Shown: positions 24,443 through 33,050, counted from the first letter of the stretch. The stretch is 64,000 nt of DNA from Thermocaproicibacter sp036844765 (GCA_036844765.1 DAIUFE010000001.1:78632-142631); one strand, 5' to 3'. The notes: generated by a model from the sequence alone, not told the origin. Numbers and translations: made by a program.

Positions 24443-24919
24443 ATGATCACGTCGCCAAAGATCACAACGGCCACGGACATCACCCTTGTCACCCTGCAGA
24501 ACTGCCCTTCCGAGCTCAGCTTCATCGCCGGCGTATTTGAGAAGATCGGGGACCTCGGGGTCGATGTGAACATGATCTCGCTGGCGCCTGCCCACGGGGC
24601 CTACACCTCGGTCTCGTTCACGATCGCCGACAATGACCTTGACAAAGTCCTCAGCTTTACAGCCGAGCTGCGCGACACGGTGAACGTTCAGGTGATCGTC
24701 AGCAGCGGGAACTGCATCATCTCGGTGTACGACGACGGGATGAAAAACACGCCCGGTGTGGCGGCCCGGGTGTTCACCGCGGCCTCGACGGCCGGGACGG
24801 ATATCCGGATCATCACGACGTCGGCCGCCGATATTTCGCTGCTCGTCACGGCGGCGGACTTCCCGGAAGCCCTGAAGGCGATCGAATTCAAATTCAGGCG
24901 CGGCGACCGCGCCCGCTAA
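24443..24919 (+). CDS. Stand-alone ACT-domain protein, aspartokinase-like regulatory part
   Basis: A 158-residue protein made of two ACT domains (about residues 10-75 and 90-150), resembling the C-terminal regulatory half of aspartokinase: TLVTLQNCPSELSFIAGVFEKI, DVNMISLAP, SGNCIISVYDDGMKNTPGVAARVF and IRIITTSAADISLLV. No kinase domain is attached. As the last gene behind a lysine riboswitch, it is likely to sense lysine or threonine, possibly as a separate subunit. GGGAGGT precedes the ATG. Confidence 0.85.
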   Translation: MITSPKITTATDITLVTLQNCPSELSFIAGVFEKIGDLGVDVNMISLAPAHGAYTSVSFTIADNDLDKVLSFTAELRDTVNVQVIVSSGNCIISVYDDGMKNTPGVAARVFTAASTAGTDIRIITTSAADISLLVTAADFPEALKAIEFKFRRGDRAR

Positions 24920-24941
24920 GAGCTAAGATACGACAAGATAA

Positions 24942-24990
24942 CCCCCGGTCCGCCGTGCGCCAGACAGCGCGCGGGCCGGGGGAATTTTTA
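24942..24990. terminator. Terminator between convergent lysine operon and TSCPD gene
   Basis: A GC-rich hairpin (CCCCCGGTCCGC against GCGGGCCGGGGG) with a T run on the plus side lies between the two converging transcripts. Confidence 0.7.
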
Positions 24991-25005
24991 CTTTCAAAAA
25001 TCCGG

Positions 25006-25257
25006 CTACCGGTTCGCCAGGGCCTGGGTCAGCGCGGCGGCGAGCTGGTCGGGGCAGGAGGTGGGTCTCGCCCCGCAGCGGATGCCGCGGCAGCGCCGGA
25101 TCACGTCCTGCGCCTTCATCCCGGCGGTCAGGGCGCTGATCCCCTGCGTATTGCCCTTGCACCCGCCGACGAACTTCACCGACCGGACGATGTCGCCGTC
25201 CAGGTCCACGATGATGGTGGTCGAGCAGGTTCCTTTGGTTTTGTAGCGGTATTCCAC
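25006..25257 (-). CDS. TSCPD-domain protein (TIGR03905 family)
   Basis: An 83-residue protein with the TSCPD pattern: GTCSTTIIVDLDGDIVRSVKFVGGCKGNTQGIS and, near the end, GARPTSCPDQLAAAL. Four conserved cysteines suggest metal binding. The domain is also found at the C-terminus of some ribonucleotide reductases; the stand-alone form is a conserved protein of unknown role in Clostridia. It follows the PHP gene by 12 bases and is probably co-transcribed. Confidence 0.88.
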   Translation of the reverse strand: MEYRYKTKGTCSTTIIVDLDGDIVRSVKFVGGCKGNTQGISALTAGMKAQDVIRRCRGIRCGARPTSCPDQLAAALTQALANR

Positions 25258-25269
25258 TCCAATTTCCCC

Positions 25270-26115
25270 TTATGTCTGTTTCGCAGAGCTGTTTTTGCGC
25301 CGGAGAAGCTTTTCCACCTCTTCGTCCGGCGCCGTGCAGGTGCCCACGGGGACGGGGCGCTCGGTGTACATGCCGTGAAAATCGGTCCCGCCCGTCTTCA
25401 CAAGGCCCCATTCTTCCGCGACGGCGGAGAGCCTTTCCTCGTCGCCCTCGCGGTTTTTCGGGTGCCACACCTCCACGCCCTCGATCTCGCGGTCGGAGGC
25501 GAGCTGCTCCAGAAGCGCGTAGCTATCGTACAGGCCGGGGTGCGCCAGCACCGCAAGCCCGCCCGCCGCATGAATCTGCCCGATCACGTCATGCACGTCG
25601 GGGTATTCGACCGGGACATAGGCCAATCCGTCCTTCGGGTTGAAGAGCCTGCGGAAAACGCCGCCGAAGATCCCGTCGGCGCAGCCGGCGTCCAGCAGCG
25701 CGTGCATGATGTGCTGTTTGTAAAGGCCTGTGCTCCCCTGCGTGCGCCGCACGACCATCTCGGCGGTGATCGGGTAGAGCGCCAGCACTTTTTCGAGCAT
25801 GGCGTTGCCCGCGCGGCGGCGCGCCTCCGACGTGCGCCGGCAAAGGCCCAGCAGGCGGTCCGGCTTCTCGCACAGATAGCACAGGATATGCGCCTTGCGG
25901 CCGGTGGAGGGGTCGGCCGCCGAGAACTCGGCCCCCGGCAGCACCCTCACGCCCTGCCGCCTGCCGATGATCTGCGCCCGGCCGGAGCCCGCGAACGTAT
26001 CGTGGTCGGTCACGGCGATGGTCGAAAGGCCGCGCTTTTTCGCGAGCATCACGATCTCGTCGATCCCGACGGAGCCGTCGGAAATTTTCGTGTGCAGATG
26101 AAGATCCGCCGGCAT
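25270..26115 (-). CDS. PHP-domain phosphoesterase
   Basis: A 281-residue metal-dependent phosphoesterase. The PHP motifs are complete: DLHLHTKISDGS, AVTDHDTFAG, GAEFSA, LAHPGLY and TGGTDFHGMY. It resembles TrpH/RNase AM-type proteins that hydrolyse nucleoside 3',5'-bisphosphates or RNA 5' ends. The substrate cannot be fixed from sequence. It stands 28 bases downstream of the NatB-like permease gene. Confidence 0.87.
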   Translation of the reverse strand: MPADLHLHTKISDGSVGIDEIVMLAKKRGLSTIAVTDHDTFAGSGRAQIIGRRQGVRVLPGAEFSAADPSTGRKAHILCYLCEKPDRLLGLCRRTSEARRRAGNAMLEKVLALYPITAEMVVRRTQGSTGLYKQHIMHALLDAGCADGIFGGVFRRLFNPKDGLAYVPVEYPDVHDVIGQIHAAGGLAVLAHPGLYDSYALLEQLASDREIEGVEVWHPKNREGDEERLSAVAEEWGLVKTGGTDFHGMYTERPVPVGTCTAPDEEVEKLLRRKNSSAKQT

Positions 26116-26143
26116 CCCATCACCTCCCCTAAAATGGCGCCGC

Positions 26144-26944
26144 TTACGAACGCAGCAGTTTTTCCGGCGTGAAAGAGCGGCCCGCGAAAGCGAACAGCAG
26201 CCCGTCCGCCGCGGCCACGACGGCCGCCGCCAGCAGCAGGAACAGCGCGCTGATGCGGAACAGACCCGCCATCTGCCCGATCAGCGCCAGGACGAGCGGC
26301 AGCACGAGGAACGCCGAGGTCTGCGTGGCCTCGATAAAGCTTTTGCTCTTCGCGGAGGTCATCACCATGAACACGACGCCGAACACCGTGGCCGCCGGCG
26401 TCAGGAACAGGATCAGCACCAGCCAGCTCCAGTTCAGGAAAAACGGCATTCCCAGCAGCAGGTCCCCCACCGAGATCACCACCGCAAACGCGACGAACGA
26501 GATCGCGGTGACGATCGCGGAAAGCAGGACGCATCCGAGCGTTTTCGCGCGGAAGATCTGCTTCATGTCCATCGGCGTCAGCAGCAGGGTCTGCAGGGTG
26601 CCCCGCTCCTTTTCCCCGACGAAGCTGCTCGCCGCCGCGACGCTCGAGGCCATCAGCGGGATCATCAGGAAAAACGCGGGGAACATCAGGTTTGTCATCA
26701 TATACAGCATGCTCTGCCGGAAATTGAAGCCGCGCGCTTCCTTCGGCAGCAGCTCCATCATTTTTTCCGCCCCGTTGATCTCGCTCTCCGGGATGGTGCT
26801 GACCATCACGACCAGCGCGACGGGAAGGACCACCACCAGCAGCAGCGGGACGATCAGCACCGTGCTGCGGGCCATCCTGGAATCCCAGATCTCGCGGAAA
26901 TCCTTCCGGATCACGGCCCTTTCGGCCTGCGGCAGCGTCTTCAC
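26144..26944 (-). CDS. ABC-2 type permease, NatB-like
   Basis: A 266-residue permease with about six helices: one early (VLIVPLLLVVVLPVALVVMV), an extracellular loop, then the ABC-2 stretch SSFVGEKERGTLQTLLLTPMD. The GTG start at 26944 overlaps the stop of the ATPase gene as GTGA, with GGGGGG eight bases upstream. With the upstream ATPase it forms a two-component exporter resembling NatAB. The substrate is unknown. Confidence 0.85.
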   Translation of the reverse strand: MKTLPQAERAVIRKDFREIWDSRMARSTVLIVPLLLVVVLPVALVVMVSTIPESEINGAEKMMELLPKEARGFNFRQSMLYMMTNLMFPAFFLMIPLMASSVAAASSFVGEKERGTLQTLLLTPMDMKQIFRAKTLGCVLLSAIVTAISFVAFAVVISVGDLLLGMPFFLNWSWLVLILFLTPAATVFGVVFMVMTSAKSKSFIEATQTSAFLVLPLVLALIGQMAGLFRISALFLLLAAAVVAAADGLLFAFAGRSFTPEKLLRS

Positions 26945-27861
26945 GGCTGCGTCCCCCCGTTCAGCGAAACATACTTGAAATAGACGTCCTCCAGCGTGGG
27001 CCGGGTCAGGCGGGCCTCGTAGATTTCGCGGCCGTCTTCCACCGCTTTGCGGATCAGCTTCGGCATCTCGTCTTCGCTGAGCACGTCGGTGCTCCACCAG
27101 CCGTCCTCCCCGCGCTCGAAGCCGGCGGGCGTATCCCCTTCTTTGAAGCGGAGGGATCCCTTCGCGTGCAGGCCGGCATCCCGGCTCAGCGCCTCCAGCG
27201 TGCCGCTGGCGAGCAGGGCGCCCTTCTCGATGATCCCGTACCGGCCGCAGAGGTCCTGCGCGTAGCGAAGCTGGTGGGTGCAGAGGAAAACCGTGACGTC
27301 CTCCGCGCGGGCCAGTTCCGCGATCATCGCGTTGACCGCCTGCACGGACTCCGGGTCCAGGCCGCTGGTCGGCTCGTCCAGAAACAGGGCCTTCGGGCGG
27401 TGCATCAGCGCCCGCGCGAGCGAAAGCCGCTGCGCCATCCCGGTGGAATAGGCGCTCAGCTTCCGGTCCCGGGCGTCCCAGAGATCCAGCTTTTTCAAAA
27501 GCTCCCGGGCGCGGCCGCGGCAATCCTCGCTCTCCATGCCGAAGGCTTCCCCGAAAAACAGGAGATTTTCAAGGCCGGTCATCTGCCCGTACATCCCCGC
27601 GCCCTCGGTCATCACGCCGCACAGGCGGTGCACCTCGCGCGGCTTCTGGGCGGGCGAAAAGCCGAAGACGGAGCAGGAACCCTCCCCGGGCCGCAGCAGG
27701 CCCGTCAGCAGCCGGACCGTGGTCGTCTTCCCGGCGCCGTTCGGCCCGAGAAAGCCGAAGACCTCGCCTTCCTCCACTTCGAGGGAAAGGTCGCGCACCG
27801 CATAGACGGCGCCGTCGTAACTTTTTCCGAGACCGATCGTGCGGACCGCCGGTTCGTTCAA
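26941..27861 (-). CDS. ABC transporter ATPase, NatA-like
   Basis: A 306-residue ATPase with Walker A GPNGAGKTTT, Q-loop region, signature STGMAQRLSLARAL and Walker B ALFLDEPTSGLDPE. The C-terminal extension of about 70 residues is usual for ABC-2 drug or sodium exporters. It starts at TTG 27861 behind GGGGGA. Translation is coupled to the permease. Confidence 0.9.
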   Translation of the reverse strand: MNEPAVRTIGLGKSYDGAVYAVRDLSLEVEEGEVFGFLGPNGAGKTTTVRLLTGLLRPGEGSCSVFGFSPAQKPREVHRLCGVMTEGAGMYGQMTGLENLLFFGEAFGMESEDCRGRARELLKKLDLWDARDRKLSAYSTGMAQRLSLARALMHRPKALFLDEPTSGLDPESVQAVNAMIAELARAEDVTVFLCTHQLRYAQDLCGRYGIIEKGALLASGTLEALSRDAGLHAKGSLRFKEGDTPAGFERGEDGWWSTDVLSEDEMPKLIRKAVEDGREIYEARLTRPTLEDVYFKYVSLNGGTQP

Positions 27862-27932
27862 GGGAATCCCCCGCCTCTCCGGATTCGGGACCGCCCCGGA
27901 AAATCTGCCCGATGCGGTCCTGTTCTGATTTT

Positions 27933-27961
27933 ATTATACCACCGGCGCCGCCTCGCCGCAA
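27933..27961 (-). promoter_or_regulatory. Sigma-A promoter for NatAB-like operon
   Basis: On the minus strand TTGCGG and TATAAT are separated by 17 bases, about 70 bases before the ATPase start. Confidence 0.55.
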
Positions 27962-28000
27962 GTACGGCTTTCCCGGCATCCGGCCGCGCCGCGGCATAAA

Positions 28001-28036
28001 AAACTCCCGAAGCTGAATTCAACGCTTCGGGAGTTT
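28001..28036 (-). terminator. Intrinsic terminator of the GntR-ABC operon
   Basis: A perfect 13-bp stem (AAACTCCCGAAGC and its complement, loop of 10) is followed on the minus strand by TTTTTTA. It ends the five-gene operon that begins at 31723. Confidence 0.88.
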
Positions 28037-28117
28037 CGCGGGACCGTCCCGCCGAACAAAGCTCTTTTTTCGCTCCGCGCTGAACGGCGGGCCGAGCCGG
28101 GCTTTGCCCGCGGCGGA

Positions 28118-28957
28118 TTATTCCAGGTTCAGCTTCCTGCTGAGCAGGTAGTTGGTCAGCGCGTAGAACGCCAGGCCGAACAGGGCGCAGTAGAGGATGA
28201 ACAGGCCGAGCGCGATCTCCAGAAGCGCCGCGTTCGGGAGGCTGCGCGCCACGCCCCCCAGCCAGGCGCGCAGCCAGGAATCCGGGGAGATGCCGTTGAG
28301 CGCGTTGAACCCTCCGAACGTGATGATCTGCTCGACGATGCCGAAGCCGATATACGCCCCGCACGCCGCCAGCTGCCTGTGGCGGGCGCTGCGGTTCCCG
28401 ACGGCGATGGCGGCGTAGAGCTGCAGGGTGCCCGCCAGGATCGACACCGCCAGCAGAACGACGCACTCGAACAGGATCAGCCAGGAAGAGGCGCCGTGCT
28501 CCGCGAACTCCCTCCGCATGGAGAGGCACCATTCGCTGAAAGTCCGCATATTGCTTTCGTCGACGGAGAGGATGAAGATGGAGAGCGCGGAAACGATCAG
28601 GCTCAGAACCGTCCACATCAGGGTCACGATCATCCTGCAGTCGATATGGGCGTGCGCCTTCACCGGAAGGGTGAACATCAGATACCCCTCGTCGCCGAGC
28701 AGGTTTTTCTGGAACCGCTGGATGGTGACGACGAACGTGACCACGAAGAGCGCGACGACCAGGAGGACGTAAACGGTCATGGTGACCCCGTTGAGGAAAG
28801 CGGAAAGGTTGACCGGAAGATTGCCCCAATCGTTCGCTTCGGGATTAAACGCGCGGAGCAGCCGGTTCACCAGGGCAAAGGCGAGGATCAGGCCGTAAAG
28901 CGGCAGGAAAATCCTCTCCGTCGCCCGGATCTCGTATTTCATCAGTCTGCCTAACAT
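28118..28957 (-). CDS. ABC-2-like permease protein
   Basis: A 279-residue membrane protein with six helices and the start MLGRLMKYEIRAT, typical of exporter permeases in YtrA/GntR-regulated operons. The GDEGYLMFTLPVKAHAH segment matches that group. It overlaps the preceding ATPase gene by 7 bases, so the two are coupled. The substrate is unknown; in related operons cell-envelope antibiotics are the usual suggestion. Confidence 0.82.
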   Translation of the reverse strand: MLGRLMKYEIRATERIFLPLYGLILAFALVNRLLRAFNPEANDWGNLPVNLSAFLNGVTMTVYVLLVVALFVVTFVVTIQRFQKNLLGDEGYLMFTLPVKAHAHIDCRMIVTLMWTVLSLIVSALSIFILSVDESNMRTFSEWCLSMRREFAEHGASSWLILFECVVLLAVSILAGTLQLYAAIAVGNRSARHRQLAACGAYIGFGIVEQIITFGGFNALNGISPDSWLRAWLGGVARSLPNAALLEIALGLFILYCALFGLAFYALTNYLLSRKLNLE

Positions 28958-29649
28958 TTGAACACCTCCCGGAACATCGCGTCGACGCTTTTGCCTTCGC
29001 GCTCGCGGATCTCGTCGACGGAGGAGGTCAGCACGACGCTCCCCCGGTTGATGAAGATCACCTCGTCGAGGATCTTTTCGACGTCCGTGATCAGGTGCGT
29101 CGACAGGAGCAGCGACGCGTTTTCGCTGTAGTTGGAGAGGATGGTGTCCAGGATGTAATCCCGCGCGGCCGGATCGACGCCGCCGATGGGCTCATCCAGC
29201 ACGTAGAGCTGGGCCTCCCGGCTCATCACGAGGATGAGCTGCACCTTTTCCTTGGTGCCTTTCGAGAGGGTCTTGAGGCGGCTGTTCGGGTTGATGTGCA
29301 GCCGCTGGAGCATGTCGTAGGCTTTCGCCTTGTTGAAATCCTCATAGAAATCGCCGAAAAAGTCGATGGCCGTCCGCACGTCCATCCAGTCGCTCAGATA
29401 GGTGCGCTCCGGTAGGTAAGAGACGATCTTCTTCGTCTCCACCCCCGGCTTGTTCCCCCGGACCGTCAGCTCGCCGCCGTCCGGTGTCAGCAGGCCGTTG
29501 ATCAGCTTGATCAGCGTGGTCTTTCCGCTGCCGTTCGGGCCGAGCAGGCCCACGATCTTCCCTTTCGGCACCGAAAGGTTCACCGCATTGAGCGCGAGGC
29601 AGCCCGGGAAATATTTCGTCAGGTTCCTGCACTCCAAAATGCTATCCAT
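28951..29649 (-). CDS. ABC transporter ATPase, YtrB-like
   Basis: A 232-residue ATPase: Walker A GPNGSGKTTLIKL, a variant signature LSKGTKEKVQLIL, Walker B LYVLDEPIGGVDPAARD and H-loop STHLI. It overlaps the gntR stop by 8 bases. Its partner is the permease directly downstream. The arrangement GntR-ATPase-permease matches YtrA-type systems. Confidence 0.9.
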   Translation of the reverse strand: MDSILECRNLTKYFPGCLALNAVNLSVPKGKIVGLLGPNGSGKTTLIKLINGLLTPDGGELTVRGNKPGVETKKIVSYLPERTYLSDWMDVRTAIDFFGDFYEDFNKAKAYDMLQRLHINPNSRLKTLSKGTKEKVQLILVMSREAQLYVLDEPIGGVDPAARDYILDTILSNYSENASLLLSTHLITDVEKILDEVIFINRGSVVLTSSVDEIREREGKSVDAMFREVFKC

Positions 29650-30019
29650 TCTGCTCTTCCTCCTTTGTCACGCGGTCCAGCAGGGAAACCGCCCCCTGCG
29701 CGTCGTAGCCCAGCCGGTTCATGCTCCGCAGAAAATCGCGGACCAGCCCTTCGGCAAGGTTCTGCTTCGTCTGCATGATCTGCCCGGCGTCTTCCGTCAC
29801 GAACCTTCCGCTTGTGCGCTGAGAGAACAGCAGGCCATCCTCCTCCAGCTTGGCCAGCGCGCGCTGCATGGTGTTCGGGTTGACGGCGGCCTCGGCCGCA
29901 AGCTCCCGCACGGACGGCAGCTTCGCGCCCGGCGGATAGATGCCGGCGATGACCATCAGCTGCAGCTGCTCGATCAGCTGGGCGTAGATCGGCCGGTCCG
30001 GTTTCAGTTCCCAGGGCAT
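29642..30019 (-). CDS. GntR-family regulator, YtrA subfamily
   Basis: A 125-residue repressor with the winged helix in the first 75 residues (PIYAQLIEQLQLMVIAGIYPPGAKLPSVRELA, PNTMQRALAKLEEDGLL) and a short helical tail, which defines the YtrA subfamily. The start is ATG 30019 after GGAAGGG. It lies inside the operon whose promoter carries a matching inverted repeat, so it probably represses all five genes including itself. Confidence 0.92.
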   Translation of the reverse strand: MPWELKPDRPIYAQLIEQLQLMVIAGIYPPGAKLPSVRELAAEAAVNPNTMQRALAKLEEDGLLFSQRTSGRFVTEDAGQIMQTKQNLAEGLVRDFLRSMNRLGYDAQGAVSLLDRVTKEEEQNG

Positions 30020-30090
30020 GCCAGTCCCTTCCTTTCTCTTTCGACTCCGCCCCGCGGGCGGTTCCGAAATTTCATTGCCGCACCTCCCCG

Positions 30091-30807
30091 TCAGGCGACG
30101 TCGCTGCGGCGGAAAAGCGCCGCGCCCAGCGCCAGAAACACGGCGAAGGTCACAAAGCTGATCAGCACCGCCTGCCGCACGGCGTCCGGGGCGCCCGAGA
30201 CGATCGGATGGACCTGGGAATAAAGCAGATAATCGTTGGCTTTCGGGATGTGCAGCAGAAGGAAAAGGTACCGGCTCAGGTAGATCGCGGCGTAATAGGC
30301 GAAGACCGCGAGGGCGCCGCGGTGCAGGAAAATCGTGAAGACCGCCGCCACCGCCACCGCGCCGACGTAGACCGAGCACAGGGCTGCGAAGCGGACGAAG
30401 AACTGCCGCACCAGCTCGCCGGTGAACTCCGGGCCGCGCGGCAGGAGCAGCAGCGAGCTCCCGCAGAAAACCCCCAGGACGGCCGCGGCCAGGAGCAGGC
30501 CCAGAAGGATCGACGTGACGGTTTTGGAGCCGTACAGCTCCGCGCGGTTCACGCCGAACGCGACGGTGTTCTTGAGCGTATGCTCCCGGTTCTCTTCGGT
30601 GAACACGATATCCGGCAGCATCGGGATCACCATGAGCGGGAACCCGAAAAGCTGGGCCTGGGCCATCCGCCACAGGTCCGCCGCCGTGGCGTGCCCCCGC
30701 GCCTGGAAAGTCAGCAGCAGGCAGATTCCGGCCAGCCCGGCGGCCAGAAGATACAGGTAAAACCGATGGAAGCTGCGGTACAGGTCCGCACGGATCAGCT
30801 TAAGCAA
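30091..30807 (-). CDS. ABC-2-like permease, bacitracin-exporter type
   Basis: A 238-residue permease with six helices. It starts at TTG 30807, seven bases after GGAGGG, and overlaps the stop of the upstream ATPase gene by 8 bases. The LIRADLYRSFHRFYLYLL start and ENREHTLKNTVAFGVNR loop resemble BcrB-like proteins that pair with BcrA-type ATPases. It probably acts in peptide antibiotic or lipid export. Confidence 0.82.
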   Translation of the reverse strand: MLKLIRADLYRSFHRFYLYLLAAGLAGICLLLTFQARGHATAADLWRMAQAQLFGFPLMVIPMLPDIVFTEENREHTLKNTVAFGVNRAELYGSKTVTSILLGLLLAAAVLGVFCGSSLLLLPRGPEFTGELVRQFFVRFAALCSVYVGAVAVAAVFTIFLHRGALAVFAYYAAIYLSRYLFLLLHIPKANDYLLYSQVHPIVSGAPDAVRQAVLISFVTFAVFLALGAALFRRSDVA

Positions 30808-31723
30808 CCTTTTTCCCTCCGATCAGATTGATGAAATACTGTTCCAGACTGATGCCGGAGCGGTAAAACTGCGAGATTCCCACGCCGTTTTCCACCAGAA
30901 CCCGGACGAGCCGCTCCGGATCCCCGGGGTTCCCGTCCACCCGCAGCTCCGTCTCCCCGAGGACCTCCACCGCCGGGCAGCCGCACTGCTCCCGCAGGAC
31001 GGCGGCCGCTTTTTCGGCGTTGTCCGCCTCGATGCGGAGGCAGCTGCGGCATCTTTCTTTCAGATCCGCCGCAGAAACGTGCTCCAGAAGGCGGCCGCCG
31101 CTGATGAATCCGTAGGCGGTCGCGATCTGGAAAAGCTCGCCGAGGATGTGGCTCGAGATCAGCACCGTGGTGCGCTTTTCGCGGTTCAGGCTCTGGAGGA
31201 TTTCCCGGAACTCCCGGATGCCCACCGGGTCGAGGCCGTTGATCGGCTCGTCGAGGACCAGGATCTCGGGGCTGTTCATCACGGCCAGAGCCAGGCCGAG
31301 CCGCTGCTTCATCCCGAGGGAAAAGCTCTTGAACTTTTTGCGGCCCGTGTCGTCCAGCCCCACGAGCTTCAGCGCCCGGCGCACGCATCCGCCGTCTTTG
31401 GCCCCGCGCTGGATGCGGTAGAACTCCAGGTTCTCCTCCGCGGAGAGATAGGGGAAAAAGCCCGGCGTCTCGATCATGCTGCCGATGTGGGCGCGCGCCC
31501 AGCCGAGCTGCCTCGGCGACGACTGCCCGAACAGCTCCAGTCCGCCGGACGTGGGCGGCGTCAGCCCGCAGACCAGCTTGAGCAGCGTCGTTTTTCCGGC
31601 GCCGTTCTGCCCGACCAGCGCGTAGATTTCCCCCCGCCTGACCTGAATGCTGAGGTCGCACACGGCCGCAGCCTTTCCGTAAAGCTTACTGACGTTTTCG
31701 GTCCGGATAATCACTTCGTTCAT
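30800..31723 (-). CDS. ABC transporter ATPase, BcrA-like
   Basis: A 307-residue ATPase with Walker A GQNGAGKTTLLKL, signature FSLGMKQRLGLALAV, Walker B ILVLDEPINGLDPVGIREFRE and H-loop SSHIL. The 90-residue C-terminal part is typical of bacitracin-type exporters. ATG 31723 follows GAGGCGGG. It is the first gene of the operon, with promoter and operator just upstream. Confidence 0.9.
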   Translation of the reverse strand: MNEVIIRTENVSKLYGKAAAVCDLSIQVRRGEIYALVGQNGAGKTTLLKLVCGLTPPTSGGLELFGQSSPRQLGWARAHIGSMIETPGFFPYLSAEENLEFYRIQRGAKDGGCVRRALKLVGLDDTGRKKFKSFSLGMKQRLGLALAVMNSPEILVLDEPINGLDPVGIREFREILQSLNREKRTTVLISSHILGELFQIATAYGFISGGRLLEHVSAADLKERCRSCLRIEADNAEKAAAVLREQCGCPAVEVLGETELRVDGNPGDPERLVRVLVENGVGISQFYRSGISLEQYFINLIGGKKVA

Positions 31724-31739
31724 ATTGACCCGCCTCATT

Positions 31740-31775
31740 TGTATTATTGTACTAATCGCTTAATACAATAATACA
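31740..31775. promoter_or_regulatory. Inverted repeat operator, probably for the GntR/YtrA regulator
   Basis: Perfect 12-bp arms (TGTATTATTGTA at 31740-31751 and its complement at 31764-31775) are separated by 12 bases. Spaced inverted repeats of this sort are known for YtrA regulators. The right arm covers the -10 box, so binding would block transcription. Confidence 0.75.
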
Positions 31776-31795
31776 CACAAATCCGGATTTGTCAA
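31768..31795 (-). promoter_or_regulatory. Sigma-A promoter of the GntR-ABC operon
   Basis: On the minus strand TTGACA (31790-31795) and TATTAT (31768-31773) have a 16-base spacer. The -10 box lies inside the inverted repeat operator. Confidence 0.7.
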
Positions 31796-31895
31796 GCGTT
31801 GAATCAAAAAAAGTGCGGATTGGACGGAAAACGCCGGGACACGGACCTTTGATCCGTCTATAATAGGCAGCGAATCCCTCAATCTCTCTCAATTC

Positions 31896-31923
31896 TTTAC
31901 GCAAACTTTACACTCTTTATACT
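31896..31923 (+). promoter_or_regulatory. Possible Pho box and -10 upstream of pstS
   Basis: TTTAC repeats at 31896 and 31907 are exactly 11 bases apart, the spacing of PhoP half-sites. TATACT at 31918-31923 could be the -10. A second candidate -10, TATAGT, lies at 31956. This is a suggestion from spacing only. Confidence 0.4.
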
Positions 31924-32010
31924 CAGCCCTGCTTTCCAAGCAGTGGAAAACGGCCTATAGTAGTCCCGTCAACAGTCCAACGAATGAAAAGAACGAGGGA
32001 GTGTATCTGA

Positions 32011-32967
32011 ATGAAGAAAATTCTTTCTGTCATGGCCGCCGTCCTGGTGGCCGCCGCTTCTCTGACCGCCTGCGCCAACAACGGTGCGGCCAGCTCCGCG
32101 GCGCCCGACCAGGCCTCCGCCGCTCCGTCCTCGGAAGCCGAATCCTCCGAGGCGGCTTCTTCCGAAGCGGGCCTTACCGGCTCGGTGAACATCTCCGGTT
32201 CCTCCGCTCTTCAGCCGCTGGTCCAGGCTGCCGCGGATAAGATGAAGGAAAAGAATCCCGACCTTGCGATCACGGTGAACGCCGGCGGTTCCGGGACGGG
32301 CCTTCAGAACGTCTCGGACAAGACCGTGGACATCGGCAACTCCGACGTCTTCGCGGAAGAGAAGCTGGATGCCGACAAGGCTTCGCAGCTGGTTGACCAC
32401 ATTGTCTGCGTGGTCGGCGTCGCGGCCGTCACCAACCCGGATGTCGGCGTGACGAACGTTTCCAAGCAGCAGCTGGTCGATATCTTCACCGGCAAAACGA
32501 AGAACTGGAAAGACCTCGGCGGCAAGGACCAGGCCATCGTGATCGTCAACCGCCCGAAGTCTTCCGGCACGCGCGCTCTGTTCAAACAGTACGCCCTCGG
32601 CGGGCAGGAAGAAGTCACCGGCCAGGCCCTGACGGAGGACAACTCCGGCACGCTGAAGCAGACCGTCGCCCAGACGCCCGGCGCCATCGCTTATCTTGCC
32701 TTCTCCTATCTGACCGACAGCACGGTCACCGCGCTCTCCGTTGAGAACGTGAAACCGGATTACGAGAACATCTACAGCGGCAAGTATGAGATCTGGGGCT
32801 ACGAACATATGTATACGAACGGCGAAGCGACCGGCAACGCCAAGGCTGTGATCGAGTACATCACGAGCGACGAATTCGCACCGACCATCACGGAAAAGGG
32901 CTACGGCCTCTCCAACAAGATGACGGTCAAGCGCGACGCTCCCGCAGCGAAACCCGCTTCCAAATAA
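32011..32967 (+). CDS. pstS: Phosphate ABC transporter substrate-binding lipoprotein
   Basis: PstS captures phosphate outside the membrane. The 318-residue precursor has a lipoprotein signal (LTAC, Cys at 21) and a Ser/Ala/Glu linker to about residue 55. The binding domain follows, with SGSSALQPLV, NAGGSGTGLQNV and NRPKSSGTRALF contributing phosphate contacts. GAGGGAG precedes the ATG. It is the first gene of pstSCAB-phoU, expected to be induced by phosphate starvation. Confidence 0.96.
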   Translation: MKKILSVMAAVLVAAASLTACANNGAASSAAPDQASAAPSSEAESSEAASSEAGLTGSVNISGSSALQPLVQAAADKMKEKNPDLAITVNAGGSGTGLQNVSDKTVDIGNSDVFAEEKLDADKASQLVDHIVCVVGVAAVTNPDVGVTNVSKQQLVDIFTGKTKNWKDLGGKDQAIVIVNRPKSSGTRALFKQYALGGQEEVTGQALTEDNSGTLKQTVAQTPGAIAYLAFSYLTDSTVTALSVENVKPDYENIYSGKYEIWGYEHMYTNGEATGNAKAVIEYITSDEFAPTITEKGYGLSNKMTVKRDAPAAKPASK

Positions 32968-33023
32968 ACCGCAGTTCGGCGGATAGGACGTCTCTTCTGA
33001 AACAGAACAATCAAGAAGGTCTG

Positions 33024-33050
33024 AGCCGGCAGTTTTCTGTCCGGCTTTTG
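33024..33050 (+). terminator. Partial terminator between pstS and pstC
   Basis: AGCCGG-CAG and CTG-T-CCGGCT form an imperfect stem with loop TTTT, followed by TTTTG. It may reduce read-through so that PstS exceeds the membrane subunits. Confidence 0.55.
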
